Below are positions 1-8,757 of a stretch of DNA of 64,000 nucleotides, piece after piece; the stretch's first letter is position 1, and every line of letters starts with the position of its first letter. The stretch is from NCBI RefSeq assembly GCF_000423665.1, contig NZ_KE384071.1, positions 310,001 to 374,000 of the forward strand. The letters run 5' to 3'. A program made the position numbers and the translations under genes. The stretch comes from Solirubrobacter soli DSM 22325 (GTDB lineage: Bacteria > Actinomycetota > Thermoleophilia > Solirubrobacterales > Solirubrobacteraceae). Under the pieces are notes generated by a model. The model did no database searches, was not told the DNA's origin, and saw nothing but the letters and a program-made list of their open reading frames with translations.

Positions 1-1
1 C

Positions 2-181
2 TGCCGCCCCGGCGACCTCTTCGCGAGCGGCACGATCTCCGGCCCTGACCCGGGCACGGAGGGCTCGCTGATCGAGCTCGGGCTGCCGTTCCTGGCCGAC
101 GGCGACGAGGTCGTGATCCGGGGCGCGGCGGGCAGCGTGTCCTTCGGCGAGGTCCGCGGGACGATCGTCAGCAGCCGATGA
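2..181 (+). CDS. Fumarylacetoacetase-like protein, C-terminal fragment (cut by window edge)
   Basis: Only the last 59 codons are present and the 5' part lies outside the window. The peptide has GDLFASGTISGP near its start, then a short ELG...LADGDEVVIRG segment. Both match the C-terminal active-site strand of fumarylacetoacetate hydrolases (tyrosine catabolism; hydrolysis of fumarylacetoacetate to fumarate and acetoacetate, cytosolic, metal dependent). The linker between the two motifs looks short compared with classical FahA. The stop overlaps by 14 bases the stop of the convergent response regulator. Fumarylacetoacetase is the best match; another FAH-superfamily hydrolase is possible because the metal-binding core is not visible. 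Confidence 0.7.
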   Translation, partial: CRPGDLFASGTISGPDPGTEGSLIELGLPFLADGDEVVIRGAAGSVSFGEVRGTIVSSR

Positions 182-530
182 TCGCCCCGACCTCGCCCGG
201 CAGGCTGAGCGGGTCGAACGGCTTGGCGATCACGCCGATCGCGCCGAGCGCCTTCAGGCGGTCGATGTCGGCGGCCTGGGCCTTGGCCGTGAGGAAGATC
301 ACCGGCACCTCCTGACCGAGCACCGTGCGCAGGCGCACGAGCGTCGCCGGACCGTCGACGTCGGGCATCATCACGTCCAGCAGCACCGCGTCGGGCCGCT
401 CGGCCGTGGCGGCGGCGACCGCCTCGCCGGCCGAGCCCGCGGCGGTCACCGTATGGCCGCCGATCCGCTCCAGCGCCATCTTCGCGATTGCCCGGATGTC
501 CGGCTCGTCGTCGATCAGCAGGACCTTCAC
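168..530 (-). CDS. Receiver-only response regulator
   Basis: A 120-residue CheY-like receiver with no output domain. The acidic pair is D7/D8 (LIDDE), the phospho-acceptor is D52 in LLDVMMPD, the switch threonine is T81 and the conserved lysine is K103 in the KPF motif, so phosphorylation chemistry should be intact. It starts with GTG and overlaps the stop of the upstream histidine kinase by four bases (GTGA), so the two are almost certainly translationally coupled partners. With no DNA-binding domain it probably acts by protein contact or passes phosphate on, possibly to the solo HPt protein encoded at 2381-2665. The partner assignment comes from gene order; the receiver call is firm. Confidence 0.93.
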   Translation of the reverse strand: MKVLLIDDEPDIRAIAKMALERIGGHTVTAAGSAGEAVAAATAERPDAVLLDVMMPDVDGPATLVRLRTVLGQEVPVIFLTAKAQAADIDRLKALGAIGVIAKPFDPLSLPGEVGAIIGC

Positions 531-2353
531 CCACCGACCTCTTTGAGCAGCTCCACGATCCGCTTGTCCATGTCCTCCCCTGGGAGCAGGCTGAGGATCG
601 GCACGCCGGGCTCGAGCTCGTCGAGCCCGCCCGCGTGCGAGACCACCACGGCCACGAAGGACTCCTGGGCGGCGATGAGCTTCTCCGGCGCGTCGAACGA
701 CACGACCCGCGCGCCGTGGCGGCGCACCGCGCGGGCGAGCTCCTCGCGCGGCGCGCCGCGGCGGTCGTAGACCGCGATCGTCGCCGCGGGGCGGTGAAAC
801 GGAAGCGTGAAGAAGAACGTCGAGCCCTCGCCGGGGGTGCTCTCGGCCCAGATCCGTCCCGCGTGCTGCTCGACGATCGCCCGCGCGATCGACAGCCCGA
901 GCCCGGTCCCGCCCTTCTCGCGCGCGTCGGAGGCGTCGACCTGCCGGAAGCGCTCGAAGATCGTCTCCAGCTGCTCAGGGGGGATGCCGCGGCCCTTGTC
1001 GGCCACCGAGACCAGCGCGCGGTCCCCGAGGCGTGTGATGCTCGTCCGCACGCAGGTGCCCGCGGGCGAGAACTTGACGGCGTTGGCGACGAGGTTCACG
1101 AGCGCCTGCACGATCCGGTCGGCGTCGGCCATCAGCTCGAGCTCGTCGGCCTCCCAGCCGAGCTCGACGTCGGCGGCGTCGGCGACGGGCTGGACCACCC
1201 GCGCGGTCGTCGCGAGCAGCGTCGCCGGTGTGACGGGGCGCGGCTCGATGTCGACGCGGCCGGCCTGGAGCCGCTCGAGGTCCAGCGTGTCGTTGACCAG
1301 GCGCACCAGGCGATCGGTGTTGTCGCGCGCGATCCCGACCATCTCGCGCGCCTCCTGCGGCAGCTCGCCCGCGACACCCGCCTCGAGCAGCCCGAGCGAG
1401 CCGCGGATCGAGGTCAGCGGCGTGCGCAGCTCGTGCCCGACCACCGACAGCAGCTCGTCCTTGATGCGCTCGACCTCCTTGCGCTCGGTGATGTCCTCGA
1501 TCATCCCGATGCCGAGCTCCGGCCTGCCGTCCGCGTCCCGCAGCAGTGCCGCCGTCAGCGCGCCCCAGATGACCGTCCCGTCCGGGCGCACGTAGCGCTT
1601 CTCACGGCGGTAGAGCTCGCGCTGGCCGGAGAACAGCTGCTCGACCGACTCGCGGTCGCCCTCGCGGTCGTCGGGGTGCGTGACCGCGCCGATCGACAAC
1701 CCGCGCAACTCGTCGGCAGGGATGCCGACCATCCGGCTGAACGCGGCGTTGGCCTCGACGCAGCGCCCGTTGCGGTCGATCAGCGTCATCCCGATCCCCG
1801 CGTCGCGGAAGACGGCCTGGAAGCGCTGCTCGCTGCCCCGCCACGCCGCCAGCGCCTGCGAGAGCTCGCGGTGGTTGAGCTCGTCCTCGGCGATCCGGGC
1901 CAGGTCGTGCAGCAGCGCGACCTGGTCGGGGCCGAACTCGCGCGGCCCGTAGTCGACGAGGCAGATCGTCCCGACGCGATAGCCGTCGACCGTCGACAGC
2001 GGGTGGCCGGCGTAGAAGCGGATGTGCGGCTCGCCGGTCACCATCGGGTGGGTGGCGAAGCGCTCGTCGAGCAGCGTGTCCTCGATCACGAGCGGCTCGG
2101 GACGCTGGATCGTGATCGTGCAGAACGTCAGCGCGCGGTCGGTCTCGGCCTCGAAGGCGCCGACGCACGCCTTGTGCCACTGGCGCTCGGCGTCCATCAG
2201 CGAGACGAGCACGGTCGGCGCGGCGAACATCGCCGCCGCGATCCGCGAGATCCGGTCGAAGCGCTCCTCCGGCGGGGTGTCGAGGATCTGGAGCGCGCGC
2301 AGTGCTTCCAGGCGTTCGGCTTCGAGCGAGTCGGCACCCGTGGACACGGTCAC
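527..2353 (-). CDS. GAF-PAS sensor histidine kinase with degenerate C-terminal receiver
   Basis: A 608-residue soluble histidine kinase with no obvious membrane segment. Domains in order: GAF at about 25-160, PAS/PAC at about 172-293, HisKA dimerisation/phosphotransfer at about 297-365 with phospho-acceptor H307 (GHELRTPL), HATPase at about 408-518 with an N-box near 416-430 and G-boxes DKGRGIPP and GGTGLGLS. Residues 522-608 resemble a receiver fold (TIAVYDRRG start, hydrophobic strands), but the strand that should carry the phospho-acceptor Asp reads VAVVVSH, so it is probably a pseudo-receiver. The gene starts with GTG 27 bases from a divergent HPt gene and overlaps the receiver gene downstream by four bases. 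The input signal is unknown; a GAF ligand or redox/light cue is possible. Confidence 0.93.
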   Translation of the reverse strand: MTVSTGADSLEAERLEALRALQILDTPPEERFDRISRIAAAMFAAPTVLVSLMDAERQWHKACVGAFEAETDRALTFCTITIQRPEPLVIEDTLLDERFATHPMVTGEPHIRFYAGHPLSTVDGYRVGTICLVDYGPREFGPDQVALLHDLARIAEDELNHRELSQALAAWRGSEQRFQAVFRDAGIGMTLIDRNGRCVEANAAFSRMVGIPADELRGLSIGAVTHPDDREGDRESVEQLFSGQRELYRREKRYVRPDGTVIWGALTAALLRDADGRPELGIGMIEDITERKEVERIKDELLSVVGHELRTPLTSIRGSLGLLEAGVAGELPQEAREMVGIARDNTDRLVRLVNDTLDLERLQAGRVDIEPRPVTPATLLATTARVVQPVADAADVELGWEADELELMADADRIVQALVNLVANAVKFSPAGTCVRTSITRLGDRALVSVADKGRGIPPEQLETIFERFRQVDASDAREKGGTGLGLSIARAIVEQHAGRIWAESTPGEGSTFFFTLPFHRPAATIAVYDRRGAPREELARAVRRHGARVVSFDAPEKLIAAQESFVAVVVSHAGGLDELEPGVPILSLLPGEDMDKRIVELLKEVGG

Positions 2354-2380
2354 AACGGTAGCCGCCTACCATCAGGCTTG

Positions 2381-2665
2381 ATGCCAGAGGCGGCCGACCT
2401 TCAGGGAGCCATCGCTGCGCTCTGGAACGACGCGCGGCCGCGGATGCTCGCCCGCGTCGATGCACTGGATTCCGCCGTCTCGGGGCCGTTCGACGCCGCG
2501 GCGCGCGACCACGCGCTGATCGAGGCGCACACGCTGGCGGGGACGCTTGGCGCGTTCGGGCGCATGGACGGGTCCGATGCCGCCCGCGACGCCGAGCGCG
2601 CGCTGGAGGCCGCCGACCGCTCCGCGCTGGCCGAGGCGGTCAGGACGCTCCGGGCGCTGATCTAG
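2381..2665 (+). CDS. Solo HPt (histidine phosphotransfer) domain protein
   Basis: A 94-residue, mostly helical, acidic protein. The segment around H50 (EAHTLAGTLGAFG) matches the HPt signature, in which the His is the phospho-acceptor and a small-residue helix packs behind it; the usual Lys after the His-x-Leu is replaced by Ala. The gene is divergent from the histidine kinase, with only 27 bases between the two start codons. A role as phosphate shuttle or sink for the kinase/receiver pair is an inference from position. The 3' end overlaps the 3' end of the convergent DedA gene by 26 bases. Starting at the ATG fits the domain, and the upstream reading frame is antisense to the kinase. Confidence 0.75.
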   Translation: MPEAADLQGAIAALWNDARPRMLARVDALDSAVSGPFDAAARDHALIEAHTLAGTLGAFGRMDGSDAARDAERALEAADRSALAEAVRTLRALI

Positions 2666-3338
2666 CCCGCCACATCTGGCGGCCGACGATCACGACCACG
2701 AGCCCGATCGTCACCCACAGCGCGTAGCGCCCGACGGCCTTGGCGACGTCCACGGCCTCCTGGCCGATCGCGTAGCCGAGCCCGACGCACAGCGCGATCC
2801 ACAGCAGGCAGCCGAGGAGGTCGAGCAGCAGGAACGGGATCAACCGCATGCGCGTCCAACCCGCGGCCGCGTAGATCAGCACGTTCGGCACGGGCTGGAA
2901 GTAGGCGATCACGATCGCGATCCAGCCGAAGCGGTGGATGAGCTTCTCCAGCCGAGCGGTCCGCGCGGCGGCCTTCGGGTGGTTGCCGACGAACAGGTCG
3001 ATCGCGTTGCGGCCCCAACGACGGCCGGCCCACCAGTAGATCCAGTCGAAGATCATCAGGCCCGGGATCGCGGCCAGTACGGCGACGACGATCGAGGCCT
3101 CGCCGATGCGTGCCTTGGCGCCCATCGTGACCATGCCCGACATCGAGCCCTTGAACAGCTCGAGCAGGACCGGGTGGTCGGCGACCAGGACCGGCGTGAG
3201 CGGGATCCACGCCAGCAGATACAGGCTCGACAGCACGATCGCCGCCATCAGGAACCGGTCCGCCCGTTCGGCCTGACCGTCGCCCCAAGGAAGCTGCGGT
3301 GCCGTGTTGCGCGGCACTGCGGCCCCGTCCTCACTCAT
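2640..3338 (-). CDS. DedA/VTT-family integral membrane protein
   Basis: A 232-residue polytopic membrane protein with about five hydrophobic segments. The central region (GLMIFDWIYWWAGRRWGR, then an amphipathic stretch and the Q-P-V-P-N motif in IAYFQPVPNVLIYAAAGWTRM) is typical of DedA proteins, where the related F-R-x-x-P-G/N motif lies in a re-entrant loop. DedA proteins act as polyprenyl-phosphate or phospholipid transporters/scramblases and in proton-dependent envelope homeostasis. The usual acidic-to-basic pattern is only partly conserved, so the substrate cannot be assigned. It is monocistronic and convergent with the HPt gene. Confidence 0.85.
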   Translation of the reverse strand: MSEDGAAVPRNTAPQLPWGDGQAERADRFLMAAIVLSSLYLLAWIPLTPVLVADHPVLLELFKGSMSGMVTMGAKARIGEASIVVAVLAAIPGLMIFDWIYWWAGRRWGRNAIDLFVGNHPKAAARTARLEKLIHRFGWIAIVIAYFQPVPNVLIYAAAGWTRMRLIPFLLLDLLGCLLWIALCVGLGYAIGQEAVDVAKAVGRYALWVTIGLVVVIVGRQMWRARSAPGAS

Positions 3339-3373
3339 GGTTGCGAGAGTAGAGGACGGGGCCTAAAGCGTTC

Positions 3374-6004
3374 CTACGGAGTCGTGGTGCTCAGGGTGAA
3401 CGTCAGCGTCTTGCTGTACGCACCCGTGCGCAGCGCGTCCGTGGCGCCGATGTGCTGCTTGAAGCCGATCGTGACCGACTCATTCGACGTCGGGCCGGTC
3501 CAGGCCGACTTGCTGAAGGAGACCTCCAGCGCGGACGGCAGCGCGAACGTGCCGTTCATCAGGTGGCCGGGATCGGACGACGTCAGCGCCGCGTCGCCGG
3601 CCGTCGAGATGATGTTCGCCGTCGTGGACGCGGTGTAGTCCTTGTCCACGCCGGGCGTGAACGCGCCGAACGTGGCGTTGCCGCCGAGCGTCAGCGAGAG
3701 CGTGGCCGGAACGGTCCCACCGCCGTCGCCGGACGCGTCGACGCCGTAGTCCTTGCAGCCGCCGTTGGCGTCATAGAAGCCGCCGCCGGCCAGGCCCGGG
3801 CCCGTGATCTGCGGCCGGTTGCCCGCCGCCGCGGAGCCCGTGTAGGACGTGAACCACCACTGCTTGAAGAACGCGTCGAGCTTGTTCGAGCAGCCGATCG
3901 ACTTGTTCGGCATCCACTTGTGGAAGATTGCGATCTCGTCCTGCGGCACGACCGCGCCGTACCGGTAGGTCGTCTGGATCTCCGTGGAGGCCTTGCGGAA
4001 GTTGTCGGCGCCGAGGATCGCGCGCAGGGCGATGTAGGACTGGCCCGGGCGGTTGTACGTGTTCGGGTTCGAGAACAGGTTGCCCGAGGTCGGATCCGCC
4101 GGGATGACGCTCCAGAAGTTGTTCTGCGTGGTCTGGTAGCGCCCGTTCCAACGGGTCACGATCGCGGCCTCGAACGCCGCGTTGTACGCGGCCGAGCCCA
4201 CCGGGCCCGCCGCCTTGCCGGCGACGTCGGCCAGGAAGAGGTACTCCGACATGTCGGCGTATCCCTCCTTGAAGAACGTGTACTTCGGCTGGGCGTAGGA
4301 GACCGCGTCACCCCACCACTGGTGCATGTTCTCGTGCGAGAACGTCTGCGCCGTGGTGCCGATGCTGCCGCCCACGAACACGATCTTCGTCTGCATCTCC
4401 TCCTCGAAGGAGGCGCTCGGAGCGGCGACGACGATGCCGTTCGCGTTGAACTGGAACGGCCCGTTGACCTGCTGCTCCTGGAAGTGGGTGATGTCCTCCT
4501 GCATGTCCATGATCGCCTTGTTGGTGACCTTGCGGGAGGCGGTGATGTTGGAGCCCTGGTACTCGTAGTAGATGACGTCGCCCGCGCTCGCCATGCGCTC
4601 GGACTCGTCGAAGTGGCCGATGCTGTTCTCGACCAGGTAGGAGGCGATCGGCTCGGCCGAGTGCCAGTTGAACGTGCGCGAGCCGCCGGTCGGGAAGTTG
4701 GCGTCCGGCGGGTTGACGACCTTCGACACGAGGCGGCCGTTGCCGATCGCGACGCGGTTTCCATCGACGCCGTTCACGACCAGCGCGGGGTCGTAGTTGA
4801 TCGTCGTGTGGATGTCGTAGGTGGGCTTGACCGACGCCTGGTTGTTGAGCGGCATCCAGGCCATCGAGCCGGACGGCTCGTTGGTGACCATCGCGCCGTC
4901 GGCGGTCGGGGTGTTGTTGCGGAACCAGCCCTCGTTGCCCAGCGACGGGTTCGAGCGGATGCCCGGCTGGCCCGTGTAGTTGATGACGACCTTGAACGTG
5001 GTGCCGTTCGGGATCGGCTGGGCGGGCGTGATCACGAGCTTGGTGTCGCCGCACGCGGCGCCCTGCGAGGACGCGTTGTTGTTGATCGGCGCGCAGGCCG
5101 GCGGGTTCGGGTTGGTGGCCGAGACCGGGTTGGTGTTGGAGGCCTGGTGCGCGAGCGGGTTCGGGTCGTCCAGGCCGTTCGGATCGCCGGCGTAGGTCGG
5201 CTGCTTGTGCGCGAACGTCGCCGGGACGCCGTCGATCGTGATCGACTGGATCGTCATGTCCGGGCCCGGCGTGGCGGCCGTGCTCGAGATGTTGTTCTTG
5301 CGGTCGAAGTCGAGGCTGAACTCGGTCAGGCACTGCGTCGCCTGCTGCGTGAGCTCGACGTGGTTGCCCGGGAGGAACTTGTTCGTGACCGCGTCGTAGA
5401 CCGTGAAGATGTCGGTGTGGATCGACTTGTAGCCGCCGTTGCCGAGCTCCGGCCAGACCTTGTTGCCCGGCTCGGAGAGCGTGCGCGCGCCCGGGCTGCA
5501 GGCGGGCGCCTGTGAGGCGCGGGCCTTGCTCGTCGCGACCGTGCCGTTCTGCACGTCGAACGCCCTCGTGGCGAGCGGTCCGCGCACCGGGTCGCCGCCC
5601 TTGATCCGGAGATCGGCGGCGCTGGTGGCGCAGCCGAGCGCGCCCGCGTCGGCGCCGCCCTGCGGCGTGCAGGCGGCGACGTAGTACGTGCCCTTCTTCA
5701 GGCTCGACGGGACCTTCACGTCGACCAGGAAGCTCTTAGAGCCGTGCGCGGCGACCCTCACCGCGGTGCGGCCGATCAGCGCCCCGCCGGTTCCGCGGCG
5801 CATCACGCGCACGCTGACCACGGCCTTGGTGTCCTTGGCGGACTCGTTCGTGACGAGGCCGGTCAGGTTGCCGGCCTTGGCGCCGGCGGGCAGCGAGCTG
5901 ACGGACGTCACGCCGACCCCCGCGGCGTGCGCTGCCGGCGCCAGCGCGAGCGCGCCGACGAGCACTAATGACACGCCGAAGGCGCGTCCCTTCCGAGAAT
6001 CCAT
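3374..6004 (-). CDS. Secreted M1-like zinc metallopeptidase (copy 1)
   Basis: An 876-residue exported protein. A Sec signal peptide covers about residues 1-28 (cut after AAHAA). A small beta domain lies at about 29-135, an M1 N-terminal-like beta region at about 190-460, and a catalytic region around 500-720. The zinc site is HENMH at 557-561 with the third ligand E580 in KEGYAD, giving the 18-residue spacing of family M1. The aminopeptidase GXMEN motif is replaced by SFEEEMQTK (about 532-540), so N-terminal exopeptidase activity may be changed or lost. The last 110 residues form a beta domain. The start codon has a strong GGAGGG ribosome site. The downstream neighbour in copy order (6118-8679) is a close paralogue with a shared leader sequence. 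Confidence 0.88.
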   Translation of the reverse strand: MDSRKGRAFGVSLVLVGALALAPAAHAAGVGVTSVSSLPAGAKAGNLTGLVTNESAKDTKAVVSVRVMRRGTGGALIGRTAVRVAAHGSKSFLVDVKVPSSLKKGTYYVAACTPQGGADAGALGCATSAADLRIKGGDPVRGPLATRAFDVQNGTVATSKARASQAPACSPGARTLSEPGNKVWPELGNGGYKSIHTDIFTVYDAVTNKFLPGNHVELTQQATQCLTEFSLDFDRKNNISSTAATPGPDMTIQSITIDGVPATFAHKQPTYAGDPNGLDDPNPLAHQASNTNPVSATNPNPPACAPINNNASSQGAACGDTKLVITPAQPIPNGTTFKVVINYTGQPGIRSNPSLGNEGWFRNNTPTADGAMVTNEPSGSMAWMPLNNQASVKPTYDIHTTINYDPALVVNGVDGNRVAIGNGRLVSKVVNPPDANFPTGGSRTFNWHSAEPIASYLVENSIGHFDESERMASAGDVIYYEYQGSNITASRKVTNKAIMDMQEDITHFQEQQVNGPFQFNANGIVVAAPSASFEEEMQTKIVFVGGSIGTTAQTFSHENMHQWWGDAVSYAQPKYTFFKEGYADMSEYLFLADVAGKAAGPVGSAAYNAAFEAAIVTRWNGRYQTTQNNFWSVIPADPTSGNLFSNPNTYNRPGQSYIALRAILGADNFRKASTEIQTTYRYGAVVPQDEIAIFHKWMPNKSIGCSNKLDAFFKQWWFTSYTGSAAAGNRPQITGPGLAGGGFYDANGGCKDYGVDASGDGGGTVPATLSLTLGGNATFGAFTPGVDKDYTASTTANIISTAGDAALTSSDPGHLMNGTFALPSALEVSFSKSAWTGPTSNESVTIGFKQHIGATDALRTGAYSKTLTFTLSTTTP

Positions 6005-6067
6005 TCCTCACCCTCCGTTGAGACCCAATGGGCCTCGCAGACCATCGGCCGGAGATGGGGCGAAGAT

Positions 6068-6107
6068 GAAAAACAGCCCGGTGTGGAGTGAAATCCACAC
6101 CGGGCTG
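6068..6107 (-). terminator. Intrinsic terminator after M1-like copy 2
   Basis: A perfect 14-bp stem (6074-6087 with 6094-6107, CAGCCCGGTGTGGA half) with a six-base loop. On the minus strand it is followed by a run of five Ts (plus-strand AAAAA at 6069-6073). It begins about ten bases beyond the stop of the gene ending at 6118. This is a textbook Rho-independent terminator, and it separates the two metallopeptidase genes into independent transcripts. Confidence 0.93.
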
Positions 6108-6117
6108 CGGACCGTGT

Positions 6118-8679
6118 TTACGGGTTCGTGGTGCTGAGCGTGAAGGTCAGCGTCTTCGAGTACGAACCGGTGCGGAGCGGGTCGGTCGCTCCGATGTGCT
6201 GGGTGAAGCCGATCGTCACCGACTCGTTCGAGGTCGGAGCCGTCCAGGTCGACTTCGAGAGCGAGACCTGCAGCGGCGAGGCCAGGGCGAACGTCCCGTT
6301 CATCAGGTAGCCCGGGTCCGAATAGGTCAGCGCCGCGTCGCCCGCGGTGCTGATGATGTTCGCGGTCGTGGACGCCGTGTAGTCCTTCGAGACGCCCGGC
6401 GCGAAGGCGCCGAAGCTCGCCGGGGCGCCGAGCGACAGGCTCAGCGTCGCCGGGACCGAGCCGCCGGCCGGCTGCACGCCGTACTCGCCGCAGCCGCCAT
6501 TGGCGTCATAGAAGCCGCGGCCGGCCAGGCCCGGGCCCGTGATCTGCGGCTTGTTGCCCGCCGCCGGGGAGCCCGTGTAGACCGTGTCCCACCACTGCTT
6601 GAAGAAGTCGTCGAGCTTGGCGGCGCACTCGGCCGTCTTGTTCGGCATCCACTTCTTGTAGATCGCGATCTGCTGCGGCTGGGTGACCGTGCGGCCGCCG
6701 TACGTCGTCTGGATCTCCTGGCTGGCCTTGTTGAAGTTGTCCTTGCCGAGGATCAGACGCAGCGCGATGTAGGCGCGGCCGGACCGGGTGTAGGTCTGGT
6801 TGCCGAACAGGTTCGCGTTCGTCGGGTCCGAGGGCGCCACGCCCCAGGCCGCCGTGTTCGCGTTGGTGCTGTTGTACGTCGTGTTGAAGCGGTTGACCAG
6901 GCTGGTCTCGAACGCCGCGTCACCGGCCGGCGTGCCCTGGCCGCCGGCGGCGTTCGCCGCGGTGCGCGCGGCCGCGTAGCCCTCGGACAGGTCCGCGTAG
7001 CCCTCCTTGAAGAAGGTCCGCTCGTACCGGTCCTCGGAGACGTTGTCGCCCCACCACTGGTGCATGTTCTCGTGGTTGAGCGTCCCGAGGCTGATCCGGC
7101 CCCCCTGGAACGTGATCTTGGTCTGCATCTCCTCGGCGAAGCTCACCGAGGGCAGGCCGATGATGACGCCGTCCGCGTTGAACGGGAACGGCCCGTTGAA
7201 CTGCGTCTGGAAGTTCATGATGTCTTCCTGCTGGTTCATCGTCGCCAGGTTCGTGACCTTGGTGGCGGCGGCGATCGCGGAGGCCTGGAAGTGGCTGAAC
7301 AGGACGCCGCTGGGCGCCAGGTACTCGTCACGGTCGTAGTTGCCGACGCTGTTTTCGACCAGGTAGTTCGCGATCGGCTCCGAGGACTTCCACTTCCAGG
7401 TGCGCGAGCCGCCGGGGAAGTTCGCGTCGGGAGCGTTGTCGGTGAAGCCCACCGGGCGGCCGTTGGAGATCGCCGTGCGGCCGGTGCCGGTCGCCGAGTC
7501 CCAGTTGGTCGTCGTCGCGAAGTCGTACGTCGGCTTGACCGTCGGGTGGTTGTTGATCGGCATCCAGGCCATCGTGCCGACGGGCTCGGTGGTGACGAAG
7601 CCGCCGTCGCCGGCCGGGCTGTTGTTGCGGAACCAGCCCTCCGTGGCGCCGTCACCGTCGGCGAGGACGCCGGGACGGCCGGTGTAGTTGACGACGACCT
7701 TGAAGTCGGTGCCCGCGGCGATCGGCGCGGAGGGCGTGATCACGAGCTTGGTCGCGGGGCACTGGATGCCCTGCAGCGCGGCCGACGTGCCCGTGGGCGC
7801 GCAGGCCGGCGGGTTCGGGTTGGTGGCGCTGACCGGGTTCGAGTTCGAGGCGGCGTGCGCGAGCGGGTCGGGATCGTCCTGGCCCTTGGGGTCTCCGGGG
7901 TAGGTCGGCTGCTTGAACGCGAACGTCGCCGGCTGACCGTCGATCGTGACCGACTGCACCGTGAAGTTCGGGCCCGGGACGGTCGTGCTGGTGATCGTGT
8001 TGTTGAGCTCGAAGTCGAGGCTGAAGTCGGTCAGGCACTGCGTCGAGCGCTGCGTGAGGTCGACGTGCGTGCCCGGCAGGAACAGGTTCGACGGCGCGTC
8101 GTAGACGAGGTTGACGTCGGTGTGGACGCTCGTGTAGCCCGTGTTGCCCGTCTCGGGATAGAGCTTGGAGCCCGGCGCCTGCAGCGAGCGGCCGCCGGAG
8201 CTGCACGCCGGAGCCTGCGACGAGCGGGCGCGCGGCGCGGCGAGCTGCGTGCCGGGCACCGGGATGCCGCCGTCGATCAGCACGTCCTTCTCGGCCGTCG
8301 CGCAGCCGAGGCCGCCCGCGCCCCTGTCGTTGGGCGTGCAGGCGGACAGGAAGTAGTTGCCCTTCTTCAGGCCGGCCGGCAGCTTGACGGCGACGCGGTA
8401 CGCGGCCGAGCTGTGCGCGCCCACGCTGACGTGCGTGCGACCGACGACCTTGGCGTGCAGACCGCGCTTCATGACCCGGACGGAGACGTCCTGGCTGACG
8501 GCCTTGCCGGAGTCGTTGACGACCGTCCCGGTGAGCGTTCCCGCCTTCGCGCCGGCCTTCAGCGAACTGAGGGCCGAGACCGAGACGCCGGACGCGGCCA
8601 TCGCCGGCGTGACCCCCACGCCTAGCGCCGCGACCGTGAACAAAGACGCGCCGATGGCGCGCCCCCAACGAACATCCAT
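6118..8679 (-). CDS. Secreted M1-like zinc metallopeptidase (copy 2)
   Basis: An 853-residue exported paralogue of the protein at 3374-6004, collinear over its whole length. The signal peptide is at about residues 1-29. With this start, the zinc ligands are H536 and H540 (HENMH) and E559 (KEGYAD), with the same 18-residue M1 spacing and the same replacement of GXMEN by a SFAEEMQTK segment. A C-terminal beta domain of about 110 residues is the best conserved part. Longer starts exist (up to 8712), but the ATG at 8679 has an AGGGG ribosome site five bases upstream and gives a clean signal peptide. Both copies have a GGCCATTGGGTCT leader element, so the duplication included the 5' region. Role: probably extracellular peptide degradation. 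Confidence 0.88.
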   Translation of the reverse strand: MDVRWGRAIGASLFTVAALGVGVTPAMAASGVSVSALSSLKAGAKAGTLTGTVVNDSGKAVSQDVSVRVMKRGLHAKVVGRTHVSVGAHSSAAYRVAVKLPAGLKKGNYFLSACTPNDRGAGGLGCATAEKDVLIDGGIPVPGTQLAAPRARSSQAPACSSGGRSLQAPGSKLYPETGNTGYTSVHTDVNLVYDAPSNLFLPGTHVDLTQRSTQCLTDFSLDFELNNTITSTTVPGPNFTVQSVTIDGQPATFAFKQPTYPGDPKGQDDPDPLAHAASNSNPVSATNPNPPACAPTGTSAALQGIQCPATKLVITPSAPIAAGTDFKVVVNYTGRPGVLADGDGATEGWFRNNSPAGDGGFVTTEPVGTMAWMPINNHPTVKPTYDFATTTNWDSATGTGRTAISNGRPVGFTDNAPDANFPGGSRTWKWKSSEPIANYLVENSVGNYDRDEYLAPSGVLFSHFQASAIAAATKVTNLATMNQQEDIMNFQTQFNGPFPFNADGVIIGLPSVSFAEEMQTKITFQGGRISLGTLNHENMHQWWGDNVSEDRYERTFFKEGYADLSEGYAAARTAANAAGGQGTPAGDAAFETSLVNRFNTTYNSTNANTAAWGVAPSDPTNANLFGNQTYTRSGRAYIALRLILGKDNFNKASQEIQTTYGGRTVTQPQQIAIYKKWMPNKTAECAAKLDDFFKQWWDTVYTGSPAAGNKPQITGPGLAGRGFYDANGGCGEYGVQPAGGSVPATLSLSLGAPASFGAFAPGVSKDYTASTTANIISTAGDAALTYSDPGYLMNGTFALASPLQVSLSKSTWTAPTSNESVTIGFTQHIGATDPLRTGSYSKTLTFTLSTTNP

Positions 8680-8757
8680 GTCAACCCCTTCCATGCGGGC
8701 ACCGTGGCCCAAGACCCAATGGCCCCGAACCAGATCATCCGGAAGATGAGATGACGG

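Noticed and set aside
3452..5515. 687-codon plus-strand frame opposite M1-like copy 1
   Set aside because: It is an Arg/Val/Asp-rich antisense shadow with no start signal; the minus-strand gene has a signal peptide, zinc site and ribosome site.
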